Source: Candidatus Binatia bacterium
Lineage (GTDB): Bacteria > Desulfobacterota_B > Binatia > UBA9968 > JAJDTQ01
Direction of reading: 5' to 3'
DNA: 7,941 nucleotides
Assembly (NCBI GenBank): GCA_022827045.1
Contig: JAJDTQ010000065.1
Location: 1 to 7,941, forward strand
The position numbers and the translations under genes were made by a program. Shown here piece by piece: positions 1 through 6,553 of the stretch. The notes beneath the pieces were generated by a model. It was not told the origin of the DNA. It saw nothing but the letters and a program-made list of their open reading frames with translations, and made no database searches. Every line of letters begins with the position of its first letter. The first letter of the stretch is position 1.

Positions 1-1084
<1,084 letters not shown>

Positions 1085-1193
1085 CGCGGGGTGTGCCCGC
1101 CGGCGGCGGGAACGAGGACGGCGGACTGGCGAATCCGGGCGTGCCGGTACAGGAACATGACACGCCGCGTTTCCCCGTCCGCCTGGAGGGTCC
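1085..1193 (+). other. glnK to binding-protein-gene gap with small GC hairpin
   Basis: This 109-base gap contains CCCGCC (1096-1101), GGC loop, GGCGGG (1105-1110): a 6-bp perfect stem 11 bases after the glnK stop. No T-run follows, so it is not a standard intrinsic terminator. It could be a 3'-end stabiliser or chance in a GC-rich stretch. I see no convincing promoter in the gap, so read-through from amt-glnK into the next gene is possible. Confidence 0.35.
1185..1190 (+). promoter_or_regulatory. Ribosome binding site of the NMT1/THI5-like gene
   Basis: GGAGGG sits only 3 bases before the ATG at 1194, a tight but usable spacing. An in-frame TGA at 1158-1160 with no ATG, GTG or TTG between it and 1194 makes this the only possible start, which matters because it rules out an upstream signal peptide. 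Confidence 0.7.
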
Positions 1194-2069
1194 ATGCTCG
1201 TACGTTTCATCTCCTTCGGAGAAAACCCCGCCGTCGTCATCGGGCGCGCGCGCGGCCTCTTCGCCGCCCGCGGCCTGGAAGTAGAAACCACCCTTACCCG
1301 CAGCTCCACCCAACAGATGCGCGGCCTGGGAGACGGAACCTACGACATCGCCTCCACGGCCTTCGACAATGTTCTCGCATGGTCGGGACGCGAGGGGGCC
1401 GACATCCATGCCGTCGCGCGGGCGTCGCAACGCATGACCCTGCCGGTGTACGTGCGGCCCGAGATCCGCGATTGGGATGACCTGCGCGGGAAGCTGTTGG
1501 CGGTGGACGCGGTGGACACGGCCTATGCGCTGGTGCTCCGGAAGATCCTGCTGGCCCACGGGCTGGACCTGGACCGGGGCGATTACCGGCTCGACGGCGT
1601 CGGCGCCACCGGTCCGCGTTTCGAATCCATGAACAGCGGCAAGACCTTCGCCGGGATTCTGAATCCGCCCTGGGACCGGAAAGCCGAGGAGGCCGGCATG
1701 AGACGGATCGCGGACTACCGCGAGGTGTTGCCCAACTACCCGGGAGGGGTCTTCGCCGTTGCCGCGCCCTGGGCGGAAACCCATCGCGCGGAACTCGTCG
1801 CGTTTCTGAAATGCCTGGTGGAGGCCGTCGGCTGGGGCACCGACCCCGCCAACCGCGACGCCGCCCTGCAAGTGTTGCGGGAGGCGCTGGGGATCGACGG
1901 TGAAGGGGCGGCCAAGGAGTTGGCGGCGCTGCCCGGCACCACCGAACTCGACCTCCCCGGCCTGCAGGTGCCGCTGGATCTCCGGGTGTCGTTCGGCATG
2001 GCGCCGGGCAAAGGCACGGACCTCGCCGCCTACTACGACCTCCGGCACCATTCCGAAGCCACGGCCTAG
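1194..2069 (+). CDS. NMT1/THI5-like (SsuA/TauA-type) substrate-binding-fold protein without signal peptide
   Basis: A 291-residue protein resembling the periplasmic binding proteins of nitrate/sulfonate/taurine/pyrimidine-type ABC importers. The N-terminal lobe shows the family pattern: a first strand with NPAVVIGRARGLFAARGLEVE (residues 11-31), GLGDGTYDIASTAFDNVLAW (44-63), then a hinge-like stretch VYVRPEIRDWDDLRGKLLAVDAVDTAYALVLRKIL (85-119). The second lobe includes the MNSGKTFAGILNPPW region (146-160), similar to the 'l..G.vdAa....P' segment of relatives. Oddly, there is no secretion signal or lipobox: the mature-like sequence begins at residue 1 and an in-frame stop precedes it, so the product should be cytoplasmic. 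No permease or ATPase gene is adjacent. It may be a cytosolic ligand sensor, an enzyme on the same fold (as fungal THI5 is), or an importer part exported in an unusual way. The single cysteine (Cys207) means the Cys-rich THI5 motif is absent. Fold call is fairly firm; ligand and role are unknown. Confidence 0.75.
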   Translation: MLVRFISFGENPAVVIGRARGLFAARGLEVETTLTRSSTQQMRGLGDGTYDIASTAFDNVLAWSGREGADIHAVARASQRMTLPVYVRPEIRDWDDLRGKLLAVDAVDTAYALVLRKILLAHGLDLDRGDYRLDGVGATGPRFESMNSGKTFAGILNPPWDRKAEEAGMRRIADYREVLPNYPGGVFAVAAPWAETHRAELVAFLKCLVEAVGWGTDPANRDAALQVLREALGIDGEGAAKELAALPGTTELDLPGLQVPLDLRVSFGMAPGKGTDLAAYYDLRHHSEATA

Positions 2070-2086
2070 CGGCCGTCCTGGCCGCT
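2068..2086 (+). terminator. Hairpin over the stop codon of the binding-protein gene (possible terminator-like element)
   Basis: AGCGGCC (2068-2074), loop GTCCT, GGCCGCT (2080-2086): a perfect 7-bp GC-rich stem with a 5-base loop, starting inside the TAG stop at 2067-2069. It lies before the independent ppk1 promoter, where transcript end is expected. No U-tract follows, so intrinsic termination is doubtful; RNA-end protection or Rho-assisted ending are alternatives. Confidence 0.4.
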
Positions 2087-2154
2087 GCCACGGACACCCG
2101 ATCCACACCGGCCGCAGCCCGTCGCGGGCGCGGCGACCGCGTCCGTGAATTGTA

Positions 2155-2183
2155 TTGAAGCCCACGCCCGTTTGTAGTAGGGT
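2155..2183 (+). promoter_or_regulatory. Probable sigma-70-type promoter of ppk1
   Basis: TTGAAG (2155-2160), exactly 17 bases, TAGGGT (2178-2183). The -35 matches TTGA of the consensus; the -10 keeps the key T, A and final T. The same arrangement recurs at 6493-6521 before fbpB, which supports it. Predicted transcription start is about 2189-2191, only about 11 bases before the ppk1 ATG. Confidence 0.6.
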
Positions 2184-2200
2184 CTTGTGCCTTCGTTGCC

Positions 2201-4312
2201 ATGCCGAGAGTGAAACAGAAGACCAAGCCGCCGCTGCGGAACAAGGAGCTCAGCTGGCTGGCGTTCAATGGCCGCGTCCTCCAGGAGGCGTCCGACGCCA
2301 CCGTTCCGCTGCTGGAGCGGCTCACCTTCCTCGGGATCTTCTCGTCCAATCTCGACGAGTTCTTTCGCGTCCGCGTGGCCCATCTCCGTCGCCTCGAACA
2401 GCTCGGCGCCGGCGCGCGGCGGCTGATGGGCGACGACCCTTCCGCGGTCCTGAAAGAGATCCACGCCATCGTGCTGAAACAGCAGGCGCTGTTCGAAAGC
2501 ACCTACCGGAGCATCCTCCAGGAACTCGAGCAGCACGGCATCTCCATCGTCAGGGAGAACGAGCTCAACCCGGGCCAGGAAGCCTACATCAGGGAGTTCT
2601 ATCAACAGAAGCTGCGGCCCACCCTGATCCCCCTGATGATCAATCACCTGACGGAGTTCCCGCAGTTGAAGGACCAGGCGATCTATCTCGCCATCTCCCT
2701 CCACAGCAGCAAATCCGGCCGCTCCGAGTACGCGTTGATCGAGATACCCACCGACGTGCTGTCGCGTTTCGTCATCCTGCCCAAGGCGGGGGACCGGGAA
2801 TACGTCATCCTGTTGGACGACGTCATCCGCTACTGCCTGAAGGACATCTTCTCCATCTTCCCCTTCGACCAGTTCGAGGCCTACACCATCAAGCTCACGC
2901 GGGACGCGCAGCTCGACCTCGACGACGACCTCTACGAGAGCTACATCGAGAAGATCTCCAAGGGCCTCAAGCAGCGGAGGTCCGGGGCGCCGGTCCGCTT
3001 CATCTACGACAACCAGATCCCCCGGCGGCTGCTCAAGCTGCTGCAGGGCAAGATGGGCCTCGACACCGAGTCCGGCCCGTTCATCCCCGGCGGACGATAC
3101 CACAACTTCAAGGACTTCATGGGCTTCCCGCGCATCGGCCCGAAGAAGCTGTCGGAGGCTCCGCTGCCGCCGCTGGCCCACCGGGACTTCGACGCGGCGG
3201 CGACCTTCTTCAAGGCCATCCGGCGCCGGGACATCCTGGTCCACTACCCCTACCAGACCTTCGACTACCTCATCGAGTTCCTGCGCCAGGCCGCCATCGA
3301 CCCCAAGGTGCGTTCCATCAAGATGACGCTGTACCGGGTGGCGCGGAACTCGAAGATCGTCAATGCGCTGATCAACGCCAGCCGCAACGGCAAGCAGGTC
3401 ACCGTGGTCATGGAGCTCCAGGCCCGGTTCGACGAGGCCGACAACGTGTACTGGTCGGAACGCCTCCAGGAAGAAGGGGTCCGGGTCATCAACGGCATGC
3501 CCGGTCTCAAGGTGCACGCCAAGCTGATCCTCATCACCCGGGTCTCGCACCGGAAGACCGTGCTGTACGCCAACGTCGGCACCGGCAACTTCAACGAGAC
3601 CACCGCCCGGATCTACACGGACGACAGCCTGTTCACCGCCGACGAGCGCATCACCGGCGAAGTAAGCCGGGTCTTCGGCTTTCTCGAGAGCAACTACAAG
3701 CGGACCACCTTCAAGCACCTGATGGTCTCGCCCTACGACACCCGGCGCAAGCTCACGAAGCTCATCGACACCGAGATCAAGAACGCCGGCAAGGGCCGGC
3801 CGGCCCACATCTTCCTCAAGGTCAACAACCTCGAGGACGGCGGCCTGATCCGCAGACTCTACGAGGCCAGCGAGGCCGGCGTCGAGGTGCGGCTCATGGT
3901 GCGCGGGATGTTCTCGCTGGTGCCGGGAGTCAAGCACTTCAGCGCGCGGATCGAGGCCACGGCGATTCTCGACCGCTTCCTCGAGCACTCCCGGGTCATG
4001 GCCTTCGCCAACGGCGGCGACGAGAAACTGTTCATCGCCTCCGGCGACTGGATGGAACGCAACGTGGACCACCGCGTGGAAGTGGCCTGCCCCATCTATG
4101 ACCCGGCCCTCAGGCAACAGCTCATGGACGTGCTGGACATCGTGTGGCAGGACAACGTCAAGGCGAGACTGCTGGACAAGGACCTCCGGAACCAGTACAG
4201 GCCCGTTGCCGGTGACCGCCGGACGCGGGCCCAGGAAGCCATCTACACCTACCTCAACCAACTTCACGCGGCACGGCCGGAACCCCAGGCGCCGCTGCGT
4301 CTGGCGCAATAG
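2201..4312 (+). CDS. ppk1: Polyphosphate kinase 1
   Basis: Reversibly moves the gamma-phosphate of ATP onto inorganic polyphosphate, building the phosphate/energy store used in stress; membrane-associated or cytoplasmic oligomer. The 703 residues fit the family (E. coli 688). Domains follow the E. coli order: N (about 1-110, with NKELSWLAFNGRVLQEA at 14-30 and SNLDEFFRVRVA at 49-60), head (about 111-325), C1 (about 326-506) and C2 (about 507-690). Catalytic residues align with a constant +4 offset from E. coli: His439 (autophosphorylated His435), His596 in RFLEHSRV (His592), and Mg-binding Arg379 and Arg409 (Arg375, Arg405). The VRGMFSLVPG segment is at 567-576. All appear intact, so it should be active. 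The ATG at 2201 is the only possible start: an in-frame TGA lies at 2156-2158 with no start codon between. No Shine-Dalgarno is visible and the predicted leader is about 11 bases. No ppx exopolyphosphatase gene is beside it; speA follows after 142 bases. Confidence 0.98.
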   Translation: MPRVKQKTKPPLRNKELSWLAFNGRVLQEASDATVPLLERLTFLGIFSSNLDEFFRVRVAHLRRLEQLGAGARRLMGDDPSAVLKEIHAIVLKQQALFESTYRSILQELEQHGISIVRENELNPGQEAYIREFYQQKLRPTLIPLMINHLTEFPQLKDQAIYLAISLHSSKSGRSEYALIEIPTDVLSRFVILPKAGDREYVILLDDVIRYCLKDIFSIFPFDQFEAYTIKLTRDAQLDLDDDLYESYIEKISKGLKQRRSGAPVRFIYDNQIPRRLLKLLQGKMGLDTESGPFIPGGRYHNFKDFMGFPRIGPKKLSEAPLPPLAHRDFDAAATFFKAIRRRDILVHYPYQTFDYLIEFLRQAAIDPKVRSIKMTLYRVARNSKIVNALINASRNGKQVTVVMELQARFDEADNVYWSERLQEEGVRVINGMPGLKVHAKLILITRVSHRKTVLYANVGTGNFNETTARIYTDDSLFTADERITGEVSRVFGFLESNYKRTTFKHLMVSPYDTRRKLTKLIDTEIKNAGKGRPAHIFLKVNNLEDGGLIRRLYEASEAGVEVRLMVRGMFSLVPGVKHFSARIEATAILDRFLEHSRVMAFANGGDEKLFIASGDWMERNVDHRVEVACPIYDPALRQQLMDVLDIVWQDNVKARLLDKDLRNQYRPVAGDRRTRAQEAIYTYLNQLHAARPEPQAPLRLAQ

Positions 4313-4352
4313 GCGCGACAGCCTCCCGAGGCCCGCAAGTAGCCGCGAACTA

Positions 4353-4361
4353 TGCTAAGAT
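4353..4361 (+). promoter_or_regulatory. Possible extended -10 promoter of speA
   Basis: TGC followed by TAAGAT (TG at 4353-4354, hexamer 4356-4361) forms an extended -10 element. No good -35 is present 17 bases upstream, which extended -10 promoters tolerate. Predicted start is about 4368, giving a leader of about 87 bases to the ATG at 4455. The evidence is a single short motif. Confidence 0.4.
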
Positions 4362-4369
4362 GGAGGGCC

Positions 4370-4396
4370 GCCGCGCCCCCGGGAAGGGGCTGCGGC
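4370..4396 (+). other. Strong GC hairpin in the speA leader / ppk1-speA gap
   Basis: GCCGCGCCCC (4370-4379) pairs with GGGGC-T-GCGGC (4386-4396): ten base pairs with one bulged T (4391) and a 6-base loop. It begins 57 bases after the ppk1 stop and almost exactly at the predicted speA transcription start. A short T-run (TTT, 4400-4402) follows soon after. It could end ppk1 transcripts, act as an attenuator for speA, or protect the 5' end of the speA message; sequence alone does not decide. Confidence 0.5.
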
Positions 4397-4440
4397 TCGT
4401 TTGCGTACCGACGGTGCGCGGGGCGAGCGAGGACAAGGAG

Positions 4441-4446
4441 GGAAGG
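4441..4446 (+). promoter_or_regulatory. Ribosome binding site of speA
   Basis: GGAAGG (4441-4446) lies 8 bases before the ATG at 4455, within a longer purine run 4435-4446 that also contains AAGGAGG. It supports ATG 4455 over the in-frame TTG at 4401, which has no Shine-Dalgarno and would overlap the leader just after the hairpin. Confidence 0.6.
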
Positions 4447-4454
4447 CCGGGAAG

Positions 4455-6464
4455 ATGAAAAAGCTGGCACTGGGAGCCGAGGAGCCGTTTGCATGGCGGT
4501 CATGGGGTGAAGGGTTCGTCAACATCAACGACGCCGGGCACCTCGAAATCATCACGGATCCGGCCGCGCGGCACAACGTCGACCTCCACGGGCTCGTGAC
4601 CCTGTTGCAGCAGCAGGGCATACACCCGCCCGTTCTCGTCCGCTTCCCCCAACTCATCGACCGGCAGCTCGAGACCCTTCACCGTGCGTTCAAGACCGCC
4701 ACCAGGACCTTCGACTACCGCGCCGACTACACCTCCGTCTATCCCCTGAAGGTCAACAGCCGAAGGTCCACGGTGGCGCGGATCTGCGAGACCGGCCGCA
4801 AGCACGGCGTGGGCCTCGAGGTGGGCACCAAGGCCGAGCTCTGCATCGCCTTGTCCATGCTCGGTCACGGCGGCGGCCCGATTATCTGCAACGGCTACAA
4901 GGACACCGACTACATCGAGCTGGCGGCGGCTGCCGGCGAGGCCGGCTACAACATCGTGGTGGTGTTCGAGCGGCCGCGGGAATACGAGCTCATCGGCGAG
5001 CTGCGGGCCAAGGGGCTGCCGTGCCCCACCCTCGGCGCACGGGTGAAGCTCAACGCCAGCGGCATGGGCCGCTGGGAGGAGTCGTCCGGAGACCTGTCGA
5101 AGTTCGGCCTCAGCGCCTCCGACCTGCTGGACGCCACCCGGCTGCTGAAGGACTGCAGGCTGCTGGACCGGCTCCGGCTGCTCCACTTCCATCTCGGCTC
5201 CCAGATCACCAACATACGGAACTTCAAGCAGGCGTTGCAGGAAGCGCTTCGCTTCTACGTCGAGCTCAAGGAGTTGGGGGTCCCCCTGGACACTCTGGAC
5301 GTGGGCGGCGGGCTCGGGGTGGACTACGACGGCAGCAACAGCTCGGCGGACTCCAGCGTCAACTACAATGTCCAGGAGTACGCCAACGACATCATCTACA
5401 CCACCAAGGAGGTGCTGGACCGGGCGCGCATCGCCGAGCCGGCCATCATCACCGAAGCCGGCCGCTTCCTGGTGACCCACCACGCGGCCCTGCTGGTGGA
5501 TCCTCTCGAGCAGCCGCAGACAACGCCGAAGTCCGGCCGCCCCCGGGCCCGGGCCTCCAACGTGGACGCGGTCAACGAGCTCGACGACATGGTGGTGGAG
5601 ATCAACAGCAAGAACTGGCGCGAGTACCTGCACGATGCCTACCAGAAGAAGGACGAAATGCTCTCGGCCTTCTCCCTGGGCTTCCTCTCCCTGAAGCAGA
5701 GGGCCCAGGCGGAGTCCGCGTTCTCCCGCATCGTCGAGCTGGCCAGCCGCTACTCACGCCATGGACGGTTCGACGGCGAGGACAAGGCGGCGCTGGAACG
5801 CATCGCCGCCCGGCTGCATGCCTTCAACTTCTCGATCTTCAAGTCGCTGCCCGACAGTTGGATCCTCGACATGCTGTTCCCCATCATGCCCACCTGCCGG
5901 CTGAAGGAGAAACCGGCGGTCAAGGCGATCCTGGCGGACCTGACCTGCGATTCGGACGGGGTGATCAACAAGTTCTCCCACCCCCATGAGCCCCGCTCCA
6001 CCTTCGAGCTCCACGCCCTGCCTTGGGATGACAGCTACGCTCTGGCGATTCTCTTCCTGGGCGCCTACCAGGAAGCCCTCAGCAGCGACCACAATCTCTT
6101 CGGCCGGCCGGCGGAGGTCACCGTGGAAACCGACGGCAACGGCGCCGTTGAGATCCTCGACGTGCGGGAACCCGACACCTGCGGCGACATGCTGACCCGT
6201 TGGGGCTTCGGCGAGCTGGTGCAGAGCCACGTACCCGGGGAACTCCGGGCGGTGCCCGACCCCGCTCGCTCGGACTCGCCTTCCGCCCGTTTGGAGAGGG
6301 TCCTGACCCGAATCCTCACCGGCGGCACCTACCTCGATCGGCATAACGCCGAAGCGGCAAACGCCGCCCCCGGAGAGCTGGACGCCTCCATGGGGAAACC
6401 CCGCGGCGCCCGCACCCGAACGGTGGGCAGCACAAAACAGGCGCGTTCGGCAAGCGGTTCCTGA
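4455..6464 (+). CDS. speA: Biosynthetic arginine decarboxylase (PLP-dependent, SpeA type)
   Basis: Converts arginine to agmatine and CO2, the first step of the agmatine route to putrescine and spermidine. From ATG 4455 it is 669 residues (E. coli SpeA 658). It belongs to the alanine-racemase-fold (fold III) decarboxylases: YPLKVNS at 96-102 holds the PLP lysine Lys99; HFHLGSQ is at 245-250; the Gly-rich GGGLGVDYDG at 284-293 and EAGR at 334-337 contact PLP phosphate; LTCDSDG at 496-502 supplies the catalytic Cys498; FLGAYQEAL..DHNLFG at 534-550 is the conserved C-terminal block. All key residues are present. After TYLD (625-628), where relatives usually end, comes a tail of about 41 residues rich in Ala, Gly, Ser and Arg that looks disordered. 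The product is probably an oligomer; periplasmic export is unlikely as no signal is seen. No agmatinase gene (speB) is adjacent. An upstream TTG at 4401 would add 18 residues of low-complexity Gly/Arg/Lys sequence and is judged untranslated leader. Confidence 0.96.
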   Translation: MKKLALGAEEPFAWRSWGEGFVNINDAGHLEIITDPAARHNVDLHGLVTLLQQQGIHPPVLVRFPQLIDRQLETLHRAFKTATRTFDYRADYTSVYPLKVNSRRSTVARICETGRKHGVGLEVGTKAELCIALSMLGHGGGPIICNGYKDTDYIELAAAAGEAGYNIVVVFERPREYELIGELRAKGLPCPTLGARVKLNASGMGRWEESSGDLSKFGLSASDLLDATRLLKDCRLLDRLRLLHFHLGSQITNIRNFKQALQEALRFYVELKELGVPLDTLDVGGGLGVDYDGSNSSADSSVNYNVQEYANDIIYTTKEVLDRARIAEPAIITEAGRFLVTHHAALLVDPLEQPQTTPKSGRPRARASNVDAVNELDDMVVEINSKNWREYLHDAYQKKDEMLSAFSLGFLSLKQRAQAESAFSRIVELASRYSRHGRFDGEDKAALERIAARLHAFNFSIFKSLPDSWILDMLFPIMPTCRLKEKPAVKAILADLTCDSDGVINKFSHPHEPRSTFELHALPWDDSYALAILFLGAYQEALSSDHNLFGRPAEVTVETDGNGAVEILDVREPDTCGDMLTRWGFGELVQSHVPGELRAVPDPARSDSPSARLERVLTRILTGGTYLDRHNAEAANAAPGELDASMGKPRGARTRTVGSTKQARSASGS

Positions 6465-6492
6465 AAAGTTCCCGTGCCCTAATTTTGATGGT

Positions 6493-6521
6493 TTGAGCAA
6501 CAGGAACCCCTGTGCTAGGGT
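6493..6521 (+). promoter_or_regulatory. Probable sigma-70-type promoter of fbpB
   Basis: TTGAGC (6493-6498), exactly 17 bases, TAGGGT (6516-6521), with TGC (6513-6515) just before the hexamer giving an extended -10. An A/T-rich patch (6480-6494) lies at and above the -35. Layout matches the ppk1 promoter. Predicted start is about 6528, about 26 bases before the ATG at 6554. Confidence 0.65.
6497..6515 (+). promoter_or_regulatory. Dyad in the fbpB promoter spacer (candidate operator)
   Basis: GC-A-ACAGG (6497-6504), AACC centre, CCTGT-GC (6509-6515): a perfect 5-bp inverted repeat extended by two more pairs around one bulged A. It fills the space between the -35 and -10, where a bound repressor would block RNA polymerase. 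It does not resemble the classic Fur or DtxR/IdeR boxes that I know. Function is inferred from position only. Confidence 0.4.
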
Positions 6522-6553
6522 CGTGCATCTGGAACAGCCAACAGGTGCAGGAC

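Noticed and set aside
1194..2069. Assigning the signal-less protein as a THI5-type HMP-phosphate synthase
   Set aside because: THI5 enzymes are cytosolic and share the fold, but the Cys-rich motif of fungal THI5 is missing (only one Cys here) and no thiamine gene is nearby. Kept only as an alternative.
2155..4101. A 648-codon open frame on the + strand overlapping ppk1 in another frame
   Set aside because: Composition is dominated by Arg, Pro, Gly and His, typical of a shifted frame in GC-rich DNA; no domain is visible and ppk1 occupies the region.
2066..4309. A 747-codon open frame on the - strand opposite ppk1
   Set aside because: Its translation is biased to Val, Glu, Asp, Leu and Arg without any recognisable domain, and it mirrors the codons of an unmistakable ppk1. 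Long antisense frames are expected in GC-rich genes.
4401..4454. TTG at 4401 as the speA start
   Set aside because: It would add 18 low-complexity residues, has no ribosome site and lies in the predicted leader right after a hairpin; ATG 4455 has a purine-rich site at proper spacing and gives a normal SpeA N-terminus.
4500..5633. A 377-codon open frame on the - strand opposite speA
   Set aside because: No recognisable motif; shadow of the speA codons.
6416..6450. Inverted repeat CCGAACG/CGTTCGG near the end of speA as a terminator
   Set aside because: The loop is 21 bases, the repeat lies inside coding sequence, and the nearest T-run (around 6482-6486) is too far away.
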